Part shown: positions 7,122 through 16,236 of the stretch, piece after piece | Position numbering within the stretch: position 1 is the stretch's first letter | Layout of the letters: every line of letters starts with the position of its first letter | From: Paenibacillus plantarum | GTDB lineage: Bacteria; Bacillota; Bacilli; Paenibacillales; NBRC-103111 | DNA length: 64,000 nt | Assembly (NCBI RefSeq): GCF_013141695.1 | Contig: NZ_WHNY01000045.1 | Location: forward strand, 1 to 64,000 | Direction: 5' to 3' | Notes under the pieces: generated by a model | Databases searched by the model: none | Seen by the model: only the letters and a program-made list of their open reading frames with translations | Told to the model about the DNA's origin: nothing | Program-made: the position numbers and the translations under genes

Positions 7122-9833
7122 TCATTGCCTTTCAACAGGTTGAATCGATATCTCCGCACGTGGCAAGCAGTCACTTATGATCAACGCCAATCCCCCGCTG
7201 GTTTGAAGCGAGCTTTGTACGTTACAACCCGTGCCAACAACCGAATATGATACTCCCTCGGCTAAATTGACCAGCATACTAAATGCCTGTTCAGCTTCCC
7301 CAGCATAGTGAAATTCCGCACGGTATTCCGTGAATTCTTCATTGAAGTGTTGTTGCAGCATCCACACGTTGAAGCCAATCGTAACTTTGCCTAGTTGATA
7401 ATAGGAAGCGAACCAATTGATGACAGGAGCCGATAAACCGCTGAAATGATGCCATCCTGCGCCACGTCCTGTCTGTACGATAAAATGTTCATAACAGTTG
7501 TAAGTAGCCTCGGTCTCACGTTTCCAACATTCTAGAGCGGTATTAGCTATGCGGAAAGCATAGTCCGGGCGACCCAAGTCGAGCATTGTTTTCCAGAAAA
7601 ACCATTGATGCGGCATCCAGACGGCACCGTTCCAATAACCATCCGCTCGATAATAAGGTGCGCTTTGGTCAACAGTTGATAAGCCAATTGGTGTCCAGAA
7701 GCGGCTTTCATCAAACAGTGCAGTAATTAAACGGGTTGCACGATCTCGATCACAGACACCAGCAACCAACGGGTAGAGACCATCCATCCCCATGTTGTAA
7801 TTAGCCCCAGAATCATGACGCAGATGGCCCAAAGATTCGCCTTGCTGATTATGCACAACATAACCGTAATAACTGGCTTGTTCGTCCCATGCATGGGCTT
7901 CCAACGCACCGCTCCATAGCCGAATATCCTCCTCGTATCCCCGAATATCCTTTTGCCAATCATCAGACATTGCTGCTGCCATCTTAAGAATTTTGGCGAT
8001 TCGTATCGCCTGACTCGTTGTAATGATAGGAGCAACTGTAGCATCCAATTTATGCTCATGCACGTATTTTTGTGGTGGGTAGTCGTCCCAGCCTCCCGAG
8101 TTATAGAAATAATCCCATGTTTTCAGTAGGCCGGTGCGTAGTGTGTTGGTCGTTGAACTGCTGGTTTTTCCAGCTAAAAATAAGTAATATTGCCGCAATC
8201 GCGGGTAAAAATGTTGCAGAAAGTCAGGAGATTGTCCGCGATTCCACAACTCCTGGAACACATAATGCTGCACAGGTACGGGGCTGCCGTGATGAATGAA
8301 GGCGGCTTGAGAGTCACCTGGCTCCGTCATATAAGCATTCAAGCAATCCAGTGCTCGCCGAGTATCGATATCGGAGAAGCCAAGTCCAATAAACCCTGAA
8401 TCCCACGTATACAGAGAATCCCACCATCGGCCAGGTGTGCTGTGCCTTATATAGTTTCGTTTCGTATAGACAGGGAAGACCGTATTCGTTAGCAAGGTAG
8501 CACGCATGAGCTGTTGGCTGAACGCGTAGCGATCACCGGATGGATAGGAAGGAGGCGGATTCAACTTGCTACGTTCAGCTTGGTAGATAGACTCGCATTT
8601 ATCATAGTCAAGTGTAAAGTTGGACATGTAGCCATGCACTTCTTCGTAAGTCCCATTGCAAACCATACCGTGAAGAATCATAGAGGAATCTGGGACCAAA
8701 TGAATGGGGCGCATAAACACATTGGTGTAATGTCCCTTTCCATTTCCCTGTATAATGTCATCGACATGATTATGCACGGTATGGCGGGCAAAGCGATCCA
8801 GCTCATCATTTCGGAACTGTCGAATCTGGGCATCGGAATAGTCCCACACCAGGCCATAATAACAAGGACTGTCCGGATAACGAAGAATAAGACTGCTCGG
8901 AACAGGACCTGCAAGTAATTCAGGCTCAATCTGCCAAGGACGATCAACAAAAGCGACGTCTTTGCAAGCGCTGCGCTCAATAAGTGTGAATCCATCAATG
9001 ATCATTGGACTAGAGCCCGAAGTGTGCATGCTAAGAGTGACTTTGCCAGCAGCAAGTATTCCCACAGGAAGTTCTGCAATGATTAAAGTATTGGACGGCT
9101 CCAAGGAAAAGCGATATCGCTGATGCCCAAGCCCAATCTCAAGTTCTCCACCTTGCGCCGCTTGATAGCGTAACAGTAACATACCATCCTGTAAGGGTGT
9201 TGAGAGAGTCGGCTCATAACGCAGCATGTCTCCAGCATCCCCTCCGAATTGGCATCCGATTGCCGATCCGCCTGTAAAATGCTGTCCACGAATTTCTCCA
9301 CGTACAAATCCGTCATAGACCAATCCATCGGATGGTCGCTGTTGTGCGAATGTCAATTCGCTGTAATCTACCCCATCCACCCACTTGGCGCCTTCAGGAA
9401 GCTGTGCATCAGTGAATACATGTACTTCACCGTGTCCCGGGAGTCGAGGCGGCTGAAGGGAAGCCATCCAGTGCAGAACTAGATTCTGCGGATGCTCCGT
9501 TTGATTGGCCAAAGCAGCACGGATGAGACGGCTCTGATCGTCGATCCGACTGAACGAAATATCGGCGAAGACGCGATCTTTCCATTCCAGTTCATGACGA
9601 TGGGCAAAGAAGCTGTAATCAGGCGTAGCTTCCCACGGATGATAGCCGGACTCCCATAGGACACTGGGAATATCTATTTTTCTTCGATAGAAGCCTGGCA
9701 TTAAACTTAGATCAAAGCGCACACCTCTTGATTGATCATTAATATGGGAGATCCCCATATATTGTTTGGTGTAAGGTCCCCAAGCAGGCAGTCTTAGGTC
9801 ATGGTCAGTGGGGAGATTCTCACATTCATGCAT
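7122..9833 (-). CDS. (alpha/alpha)6-barrel glycoside hydrolase, GH63/GH37-like
   Basis: A 903-aa protein without a signal peptide, so probably cytoplasmic and acting on imported oligosaccharide. Residues 1-420 are a beta-rich N-terminal region. From about 435 on it looks like a six-hairpin barrel of the trehalase/GH63/MGH1-like type: GRWWDSLYTWDSGFIGLGF matches the substrate-binding W-x-W-D-S segment, and GYWNGAVWMPHQWFFWK and NCYEHF match the late barrel motifs in which family catalytic acids lie. Substrate is undetermined (an alpha-glucoside, mannoside or glycerate glycoside are all possible). AAGGAG lies 9 nt upstream of the ATG. It is divergent from an AraC regulator, which likely controls it. 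Confidence 0.8.
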   Translation of the reverse strand: MHECENLPTDHDLRLPAWGPYTKQYMGISHINDQSRGVRFDLSLMPGFYRRKIDIPSVLWESGYHPWEATPDYSFFAHRHELEWKDRVFADISFSRIDDQSRLIRAALANQTEHPQNLVLHWMASLQPPRLPGHGEVHVFTDAQLPEGAKWVDGVDYSELTFAQQRPSDGLVYDGFVRGEIRGQHFTGGSAIGCQFGGDAGDMLRYEPTLSTPLQDGMLLLRYQAAQGGELEIGLGHQRYRFSLEPSNTLIIAELPVGILAAGKVTLSMHTSGSSPMIIDGFTLIERSACKDVAFVDRPWQIEPELLAGPVPSSLILRYPDSPCYYGLVWDYSDAQIRQFRNDELDRFARHTVHNHVDDIIQGNGKGHYTNVFMRPIHLVPDSSMILHGMVCNGTYEEVHGYMSNFTLDYDKCESIYQAERSKLNPPPSYPSGDRYAFSQQLMRATLLTNTVFPVYTKRNYIRHSTPGRWWDSLYTWDSGFIGLGFSDIDTRRALDCLNAYMTEPGDSQAAFIHHGSPVPVQHYVFQELWNRGQSPDFLQHFYPRLRQYYLFLAGKTSSSTTNTLRTGLLKTWDYFYNSGGWDDYPPQKYVHEHKLDATVAPIITTSQAIRIAKILKMAAAMSDDWQKDIRGYEEDIRLWSGALEAHAWDEQASYYGYVVHNQQGESLGHLRHDSGANYNMGMDGLYPLVAGVCDRDRATRLITALFDESRFWTPIGLSTVDQSAPYYRADGYWNGAVWMPHQWFFWKTMLDLGRPDYAFRIANTALECWKRETEATYNCYEHFIVQTGRGAGWHHFSGLSAPVINWFASYYQLGKVTIGFNVWMLQQHFNEEFTEYRAEFHYAGEAEQAFSMLVNLAEGVSYSVVGTGCNVQSSLQTSGGLALIISDCLPRAEISIQPVERQ

Positions 9834-9981
9834 GGATTATCGCTCCTTTTACAGATGTCATATTCTCTTTATTTTAAAATAATTGAAGGCTAAAAGCCTC
9901 TTGATAGCGGATCATTTTGTCTTGAAAACGGACATTCGTGATATGATAGCAGGAGTATATGAAAGAAAGGACAATAACAAA

Positions 9982-10875
9982 ATGGCAGTGAATTTGACCG
10001 CTTACGATAACGAACAAGTCGATTATGCAGACCCGAATTTCAGGATGAAAATATGGACCATTCGTCATCCAATCCAAGCGTCCATTCAATACGGTCCCTG
10101 GCACTACCATGAGGAAGTAGAGTGGATCACAGTTCTGAAAGGCACGATGACCATTGAGACAACACAGCAAACATACACATTGCAAGCCGGCGATGTGGTG
10201 ATGTTAGGCTCGAACGAGCTTCACCGATCTCACAAATACGTACAATCTCAATTGATCTACATCGTTTGCCATGTGGATATGTCCGCTTTCTTAGACCCTT
10301 CGTTGCTGACCTATCAGGCAGCTTTTACAGGTAGATCAGCCAATTTAACACGACTGAATGACGCGTTGCGGAAATATCCGTTAAGCATTCAACTCATCCA
10401 TGAGCTCCTTAATCAGATGCTTCGAGAAATAACGGTTAAAGGGAGAGGCTATGAGTTTGCCGTAAATGCTAGTTTGAAAAAACTCCTGTACACGCTGATT
10501 CAAATTGACGATGAACAGATCATTGAACCAATGGATCATCAACTAGCCGTGAAATTGCGTCCAGCGTTAGCCTATATTGAACAGTTGTTAGAATCGCCTT
10601 GCCAGATTACTGATATCAGCAGCAAGCTGAACTATAACAGTAGTTATTTTGCGAAGCTGTTTAAGAAAGGAATGGGCATGACATTTACGTCCTATGTGCA
10701 AATGCGTAGAATGAAACGAGCAGAACAGCTCCTGTTGACAGAGACATGTTCGGTAACAGAAATAAGCGGTAAAGTCGGCTTTACAAGCCCTGCCCAGTTC
10801 TATCAGTTGTTCAGAAGGCATTTCGGCTGCAGCCCGAGACAGTTTGTTGAGAGAAGGAATCTGCAAAAAATGTGA
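9982..10875 (+). CDS. AraC-family regulator with N-terminal cupin domain
   Basis: A 297-aa transcription factor. A cupin sensor domain (about 30-110) shows WHYHEEVEWITVLKG and LQAGDVVMLGSNELHR. The C-terminal 95 residues form the double helix-turn-helix (CQITDISSKLNYNSSYFAKL, then VTEISGKVGFTSPAQFYQLF). The frame extends upstream to 9883, but ATG 9982 starts where cupin-AraC proteins usually start and has a GAAAGG site. The shared 148-bp divergent region holds the palindrome TTATTTTAAAATAA (9869-9882) and a small hairpin AGGCT-AAA-AGCCT (9887-9899), possible operator material. It probably senses a sugar and controls the glycosidase at 7122 and/or the transporter at 11085. Confidence 0.87.
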   Translation: MAVNLTAYDNEQVDYADPNFRMKIWTIRHPIQASIQYGPWHYHEEVEWITVLKGTMTIETTQQTYTLQAGDVVMLGSNELHRSHKYVQSQLIYIVCHVDMSAFLDPSLLTYQAAFTGRSANLTRLNDALRKYPLSIQLIHELLNQMLREITVKGRGYEFAVNASLKKLLYTLIQIDDEQIIEPMDHQLAVKLRPALAYIEQLLESPCQITDISSKLNYNSSYFAKLFKKGMGMTFTSYVQMRRMKRAEQLLLTETCSVTEISGKVGFTSPAQFYQLFRRHFGCSPRQFVERRNLQKM

Positions 10876-10895
10876 ATAATGCCTTTACATATATA

Positions 10896-10921
10896 ATAGC
10901 CCCCAGCAAGGTGGGGGCTAT
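10896..10921. terminator. strong hairpin terminator
   Basis: ATAGCCCCC (10896-10904) pairs with GGGGGCTAT (10913-10921), 9 bp, 8-nt loop, with T-rich sequence downstream. It separates the AraC gene from the transporter operon. Confidence 0.8.
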
Positions 10922-11002
10922 TTGACGTTTCTTTTTAATTCAAAAGTTAATTTATTACAAAATTAATTTAAATTAATACATTTTATTAAAAATTCAGGCG
11001 AG

Positions 11003-11008
11003 TATAAT
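11003..11008 (+). promoter_or_regulatory. -10 hexamer candidate for sugar transporter operon 1
   Basis: A perfect TATAAT sits 77 nt upstream of the permease start in very A+T-rich DNA. There is no convincing -35 hexamer at 16-18 nt, as expected if an activator (the neighbouring AraC or the YesN homologue) is required. Confidence 0.4.
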
Positions 11009-11084
11009 TTTTTACATGAGATATCCTGATTTGTAGCGCAAATTTGCTTACCAAAACAACAAAGTAGTGGGAGGGATGATATAG

Positions 11085-12035
11085 TTGAAAGCGGTTTTAG
11101 GAAAGTATCAGGACAACATGAATTTAAGAAGAAAGAACAGTATCGTATATTATTTCAAAAGAGATTTTCTACTATATTTGCTCTTGCTATTGCCAATGGC
11201 CTATCTAATCATATTTAAATATGCGCCAATATACGGTGTAGTGATGGCATTTCAGGATTATAACATGTTCGAAGGAATTAGCGGGAGCGAATGGGTTGGG
11301 CTTGATGTATTCAAATTCATTTTTGAACAAAGTAGTTTTTACCGTGCGCTTAAGAACACACTTGTTTTAAACTTTCTAGATTTGATAGCAGGTTTTCCGG
11401 CACCCATTGTACTTGCCATTTTGTTGAATGAAATTCGGCATGTCAGATTTAAAAAAGTGACGCAAACCATTCTTTATTTACCACACTTTTTATCCTGGGT
11501 CATTATTGGCGGTATGGTCTACCTGATGTTTTCTTCAGGAGGAATGGCAAATAGCGTCTTATCTAGCCTTGGTATTGGTCATATGGAGTTTCTTTCACAA
11601 AAAAACAACTGGTTAATGATGTATTTAGCAGTTGGGGTGTGGCAAAGTGCAGGATGGGGTACAATCATCTACTTAGCATCCATCATTGGCATCAATAAGG
11701 AGTTATATGAGGCTGCCGATATGGATGGGTGCAGCAGACTTCGTAAAATATGGCATATTACTTTGCCTGGAATAAAGCCGACCATTATTATTTTGCTTAT
11801 TTTGCAAATTGGAAGAATGCTCTCGATTGGGTTTGATCGGCCTTTTGTCATGGGGAATTCTTTGGTAAGTGAATACTCCGATGTCATCAGTACATTTGTA
11901 TATCGGATCGGGATTGGGTCTGGGGATTTCTCGCAAGCAACAGCTGTTGGATTGTTTCAATCGGTTGTAGGGTTAGTGTTTTTAGTGACAGCGAATTTTA
12001 TTGCCAAAAAAATTGGTGAGCAGGGAATATGGTAG
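11085..12035 (+). CDS. carbohydrate ABC transporter permease, LplB type
   Basis: A 316-aa inner-membrane permease with six hydrophobic helices, the first at about 28-50. The MalF-type family is shown by YAPIYGVVMAFQDYN after helix 1, LPHFLSWVIIGG, and the EAA loop YEAADMDGCSRLRKIWHITLPGI, which contacts the ATPase. The TTG start follows GGGAGGG. It overlaps the partner permease by 7 nt, so the two are translationally coupled. No ATPase gene is nearby; such systems usually share an MsmX-type ATPase encoded elsewhere. The order permease-permease-binding protein matches locus 3 and differs from locus 2. Confidence 0.9.
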   Translation: MKAVLGKYQDNMNLRRKNSIVYYFKRDFLLYLLLLLPMAYLIIFKYAPIYGVVMAFQDYNMFEGISGSEWVGLDVFKFIFEQSSFYRALKNTLVLNFLDLIAGFPAPIVLAILLNEIRHVRFKKVTQTILYLPHFLSWVIIGGMVYLMFSSGGMANSVLSSLGIGHMEFLSQKNNWLMMYLAVGVWQSAGWGTIIYLASIIGINKELYEAADMDGCSRLRKIWHITLPGIKPTIIILLILQIGRMLSIGFDRPFVMGNSLVSEYSDVISTFVYRIGIGSGDFSQATAVGLFQSVVGLVFLVTANFIAKKIGEQGIW

Positions 12036-12922
12036 GGAGTGTGAGTTTGTTGAAGAGGAAGCAGAAAACTAGCTTCGTTGATTTAGTTATTATTGTATTC
12101 ATCATAGGCGTATCCATTACCTGCCTTGTTCCATTTCTATATATGATTGCGCTTTCTCTGAGTTCCAATAGTGCCATTGTTTCACAGAAGGTAACACTTT
12201 GGCCGGTAGAATTCACACTTGAGACCTATAAAACGATCTTAAGTGATGTAGAAATGATCTATACGCTGGGGTATTCTATTGTACTTACCATTGTATATAC
12301 ACTTATTTGCATGTTTTTAACGATATGTGCTGCGTATCCGCTTACAAAGAAGAGATTGAAGGGAAGAAGCTTATTTCTATCGATTTTGGTCATTACCATG
12401 TATTTTAGCGGTGGATTAATACCAAGTTATATGTTGGTGAAAAATTTAGGCATGATGAATTCCGTATGGAGCTTACTTTTGCCTGGTGCGATGAGTGTGT
12501 TCAATTTGATCATATTAAAAACCTTCTTTTCATCACTGCCAGAAAGCTTGGAAGAATCGGCATCTATGGATGGTTGTAATGAGCTAGGGATACTTTTTCG
12601 AATTGTTCTTCCGCTTTCTTTGCCGTCGATCGCAACTATAAGCCTCTTCTATGCGGTAGATAGATGGAATGGATTCCAAGATGCACTCTTTTATATAACC
12701 GATAAGAATTTGTATCCCATGCAATTAAAGCTGTACCAAATCATTACGGCGAATCAACAGTTAGACACCCAGCAAGGTGAAGGTAGTGTTGGTGCGTATA
12801 TTGTTCCAGAATCATTGAAAGCTGCAAGTGTCATGTTTGCCACAGTTCCTATCTTAGTGGTTTACCCTAAACTTCAAAAATATTTTGTTGAAGGTGTCAT
12901 GACGGGGGCCATTAAAGGCTGA
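12029..12922 (+). CDS. carbohydrate ABC transporter permease, LplC/YtcP type
   Basis: A 297-aa MalG-type permease and partner of the preceding gene. It has six helices, the segment YFSGGLIPSYMLVKNLGMMN typical of YtcP/LplC proteins, an EAA loop LEESASMDGCNELGILFRIVLP, and the family C-terminus QKYFVEGVMTGAIKG. The ATG lies inside the end of the upstream gene; an in-frame TTG at 47 nt past 12000 is a possible alternative. It imports a glycan fragment delivered by the lipoprotein encoded next. Confidence 0.9.
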   Translation: MVGSVSLLKRKQKTSFVDLVIIVFIIGVSITCLVPFLYMIALSLSSNSAIVSQKVTLWPVEFTLETYKTILSDVEMIYTLGYSIVLTIVYTLICMFLTICAAYPLTKKRLKGRSLFLSILVITMYFSGGLIPSYMLVKNLGMMNSVWSLLLPGAMSVFNLIILKTFFSSLPESLEESASMDGCNELGILFRIVLPLSLPSIATISLFYAVDRWNGFQDALFYITDKNLYPMQLKLYQIITANQQLDTQQGEGSVGAYIVPESLKAASVMFATVPILVVYPKLQKYFVEGVMTGAIKG

Positions 12923-13053
12923 GAAATAGGTTGCTCAAGCAAGTTGTTTGTTGAAAAGCATGAAAGGTGGTGATTCTGATACCGATCAGCTAGGATTAGA
13001 TCATTATGTGAACGCTATTCGAAATGACTATGAGATAAAGGTGAGGTTGAACA

Positions 13054-14646
13054 ATGAAAATGAAAAAAATGTTCGTTATATTACCAGTCTTGACGCTGCT
13101 AACAAGTGGATTAGTCGGATGTGGCAGCGATAATAACAATGAGAGTAAAGCAACGTCAGCGGCGACTGCAACAGAAGCGGCATCTGCAAAGCCAACAGGA
13201 CCACCAACAACACTAACCGTTGAAGTATTTGACAGAGGCATTCAAGGACAGCCTGATCTGAACAATAATACGTGGACAAGGTATATCAATGATAATTTTG
13301 GCAAGGCGAATAATGCTATTGTTAAATTTATTCCAGTTCCTAGGTCACAGGAAATTGATAAGCTTAACGTATTGATGGCAGCGGGTGAGGCGCCTGATAT
13401 TTCGTTTACCTATGACAGTCCGACAATCTCAAGATATGCTAAGGTGAATGGTATCCTTCAATTGGATGATTTGTTAGCCAAGCATGGTAAGGAATTAACG
13501 AATTATCTGGGTAAGACTGTTCTTTCTTATGGCGTTTTTAATGGGAAACAAATGGCGATCCCTGCTAAACGAACTTCACTGGCATGGGGTGGTATGTTCA
13601 TTAGAAAGGATTGGCTGGATAAATTAGGGATGCCGATTCCTACTACGAGGGATGAATTATATAATACGCTAATTGCGTTCCGAGATAAAAATCCTGGCGG
13701 CGTAAATGGTGTTATTCCTTGGGGGTTGGCAGCAACAGGTTTTAATTATAACACTGGAAATCTAAGTGAATCTTACTGGGGCAAACAGACAGAGGAAGAA
13801 TTCGTTACATCTCCGGCCTGGTTAAGACCTGGAAATAAGGATGCACTAAAGTTTCTCAACAAGCTTTACAATGAAAAATTAATCAGCCCTGATTTTGCGT
13901 TAGATAAAACAGCTAAGCAAGCGGATGCAGATGTTACCAACGGTAAAGTCGGATTCTTCAGTGCAAACTGGGATTATCCATTACGTCAAAATATTAGTGT
14001 GCCATTAAAAACAAATGTGCCTAATGCAAACTTTGTACCCATTGATGCTTTCAAGAATTACGAAGGGAAGTACAAGAAAATTGCGTACAACGAAAATGGC
14101 GTGAATGTGTTTATTCCGAAGAGCAGTAAAAATGCCGAATTGGCTATTAAATATCTCAACTGGATGTCCGACCCCAAAGTATTATTCTTCCTGCAATACG
14201 GTCTAGAAGGGGTTAATCATAAGATGGTCGATGGCATTCCACAGGTTATCAATCAAACAGGTGACAATATGCAAACCAGCTATCTAAATCTTGATCTTAC
14301 ATTGGTTGTAAATGGTGTTGAGCTTGGTGATCAACAGAAGAATATCAAAGCCTTAGCGGCATCGGCTCCAGGACTCGAGGCTGTTGCAGAGCAATCTTAC
14401 AAAATAAATACGACGGACACGTACACGGGCTTCTTCTATGATACCCCAAGTGAATCTAACATTAAGTTTGGCAAAACGCTTGGGGATATGAACAAACAAA
14501 TGACGGATAAGCTAATCGTGTGTAAACCTGCAGAATTCGATAGTTTGTACGATAAGCTCGTTGCAGAATATATGGCAGCAGGCGGGCAGGCCGTTATGGA
14601 TGAGAATGTGAAGATCTACAAGGATATGCAAACAACTAAGAAATAA
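13054..14646 (+). CDS. sugar-binding lipoprotein of the LipO type (locus 1)
   Basis: A 530-aa extracellular solute-binding protein. It has a basic start, a hydrophobic core, and lipobox LVGC with the acylated cysteine at residue 23, followed by a serine/threonine/alanine-rich linker (to about 50). The mature part has the large type-1 family features NVLMAAGEAPDISFTYDS, IRKDWLDKLGMPIPTTRDELY and a C-terminal KLVAEYMAAGG segment. It captures an oligosaccharide outside the membrane and hands it to the permeases at 11085 and 12029. AAGGTGAGG precedes the ATG. An overlapping short frame starting at 12948 is a shadow. Confidence 0.92.
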   Translation: MKMKKMFVILPVLTLLTSGLVGCGSDNNNESKATSAATATEAASAKPTGPPTTLTVEVFDRGIQGQPDLNNNTWTRYINDNFGKANNAIVKFIPVPRSQEIDKLNVLMAAGEAPDISFTYDSPTISRYAKVNGILQLDDLLAKHGKELTNYLGKTVLSYGVFNGKQMAIPAKRTSLAWGGMFIRKDWLDKLGMPIPTTRDELYNTLIAFRDKNPGGVNGVIPWGLAATGFNYNTGNLSESYWGKQTEEEFVTSPAWLRPGNKDALKFLNKLYNEKLISPDFALDKTAKQADADVTNGKVGFFSANWDYPLRQNISVPLKTNVPNANFVPIDAFKNYEGKYKKIAYNENGVNVFIPKSSKNAELAIKYLNWMSDPKVLFFLQYGLEGVNHKMVDGIPQVINQTGDNMQTSYLNLDLTLVVNGVELGDQQKNIKALAASAPGLEAVAEQSYKINTTDTYTGFFYDTPSESNIKFGKTLGDMNKQMTDKLIVCKPAEFDSLYDKLVAEYMAAGGQAVMDENVKIYKDMQTTKK

Positions 14647-14669
14647 TAAATTTGCTTAATAGCGTACAA

Positions 14670-14710
14670 AGCCTATGGACATAACGGCGTTATTTCCATA
14701 GGCTCTTATT
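14670..14710 (+). terminator. rho-independent terminator of transporter operon 1
   Basis: AGCCTATGGA (14670-14679) pairs perfectly with TCCATAGGCT (14695-14704), followed by CTTATTAT. It ends the transporter unit, so the two-component genes downstream have their own promoter. Confidence 0.75.
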
Positions 14711-14733
14711 ATGAAACGTCTACAGTAGTCAAC

Positions 14734-14762
14734 TTGTTATCTCGCTACCAAAGAGTTAAAAT
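14734..14762 (+). promoter_or_regulatory. sigma-A-type promoter for the YesN/YesM pair
   Basis: TTGTTA (14734-14739), a 17-nt spacer and TAAAAT (14757-14762) match a vegetative promoter in 4/6 and 5/6 positions. It lies directly downstream of the transporter terminator and 38 nt before the regulator start. Confidence 0.65.
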
Positions 14763-14799
14763 TTTATAACGATCAATGAAGCTGACACAGGGGGCACTT

Positions 14800-16236
14800 A
14801 TGAATCGTGTTATTATTGTAGATGACGAACCATGGGCGATAAAAGGAATACGAAACGCATTTAACTGGACGAAATACGGGTTTGAAATTATAGGCCAATT
14901 TACCAGTGTCCATAAAGCATTTGAATTTATCTGTGAGGATCGTCCTGATTTGGTTTTTACAGACATCAGAATGCCTGAGATTTCTGGCCTTGATCTTATG
15001 AGAAAGACCAAAGACATGGGATTGGATGTAGACTTTGTTGTTGTAAGCGGTTTCGCAGAGTTTGCATATGCGCAGGAAGCCCTAAGGTATGGTGCGCTGG
15101 ATTATTGCCTAAAACCTTTAGATATTGAGATGGCAGATCCATTAATAGAGAAACTAGCGTTGCACTTTTCTACGAAGAGAAGTATGCAAAATAACCAGAT
15201 TTTAGAGGCACTAACCTCATCGGATAAAAGTGAATTGAATCGTTTAACTCAGTTATTTGATCAATCAACGGACGACTACTTCCGTGTTTTTATCATGTAT
15301 TCAAATGGTGAGAAAAAGCATGATCGTAACATAAGTGTTTTCAATTTTAAACCTACATTGGAAGTTAATTTAGGATCAAGAAAGACTTTATATATTCTTA
15401 AAAGTGACAACAGAACGGATTTGGATGTTAGTTTTGATTCGGCCGTTTTCATTGACTTAGATATAAAAACGGTAGGAATCAGTAGCATTTCTAATCAGTA
15501 TGACCATATGGCTAAGCTTATTAAAGAAGCAGATATCGCAGCGTCTACCGTATTTTTAAATGAAGCCAATGGTATTTTTGAATATGAACAAAAGCTTAAT
15601 TTGGTTAAGCCGTATATAGATGGAATTTGTTCTATTATTCAAGAGAAAAAGTTTGAAGACATGGACGACATCATGGATGGACTCATCTATTTCTTTGATC
15701 ACAACAAGTTAGGGATGGGAGAGGTCGTTTATTTATGGAATCAAGTGGTGAGTAGCTTGGTTGGCAGTTACTACGAAGAGCTAAAAGACATGGAACTTGA
15801 TTTCCTGAACTACTCTGAACTGAAGGAACGTTTTGAAACCTTTGAATCAATGTGCAGTTTTTTATATGACATTATGATGTATATAAAGCAACTGAACTAT
15901 CAATCTGCGAATGAAGGGGATAAAAATTCCTACTTTGCCCAAATGGTGAAATACATCGACACTAATTTTCAGAACGAGCTTTACCTTAAAGATTTATCAG
16001 TGAAGTTTTTAATCAATCAAGTCTATTGTTGTCAACTATTTAAGAAAAATTTGGGTAAAACTTTTTCGGAATATGTCACTGATTTGAGGATCAAGAAAGC
16101 TTGTGAGCTTTTGAAACATACCGAATTGTCCATTGATGAAATTGCAGCAAAAGTAGGCTATATGGATTACTATTATTTCAACAAAGTATTTAAGAAACAA
16201 AGTGGGATTACGCCTACGAAGTTCAGAAAGAGTTGA
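14800..16236 (+). CDS. YesN-type response regulator with AraC DNA-binding domain
   Basis: A 478-aa response regulator. The receiver domain (1-120) has the acidic pair DDE at 8-10, phosphorylation site D55 in FTDIRMPE and the conserved lysine in DYCLKPL. A middle region of about 260 aa links to a C-terminal AraC double helix-turn-helix (last 100 aa, ending KVFKKQSGITPTKFRKS). I chose ATG 14800, with GGGGG 5 nt upstream, over an in-frame ATG at 14776. It overlaps the kinase start by 4 nt. It should activate the sugar transporter just upstream when phosphorylated by that kinase. Confidence 0.9.
   Translation: MNRVIIVDDEPWAIKGIRNAFNWTKYGFEIIGQFTSVHKAFEFICEDRPDLVFTDIRMPEISGLDLMRKTKDMGLDVDFVVVSGFAEFAYAQEALRYGALDYCLKPLDIEMADPLIEKLALHFSTKRSMQNNQILEALTSSDKSELNRLTQLFDQSTDDYFRVFIMYSNGEKKHDRNISVFNFKPTLEVNLGSRKTLYILKSDNRTDLDVSFDSAVFIDLDIKTVGISSISNQYDHMAKLIKEADIAASTVFLNEANGIFEYEQKLNLVKPYIDGICSIIQEKKFEDMDDIMDGLIYFFDHNKLGMGEVVYLWNQVVSSLVGSYYEELKDMELDFLNYSELKERFETFESMCSFLYDIMMYIKQLNYQSANEGDKNSYFAQMVKYIDTNFQNELYLKDLSVKFLINQVYCCQLFKKNLGKTFSEYVTDLRIKKACELLKHTELSIDEIAAKVGYMDYYYFNKVFKKQSGITPTKFRKS

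Noticed and set aside
12948-13133. A 61-aa frame between permease and binding protein
   Set aside because: Overlaps the start and signal peptide of the binding lipoprotein; peptide is not conserved-looking and has a poor start context.
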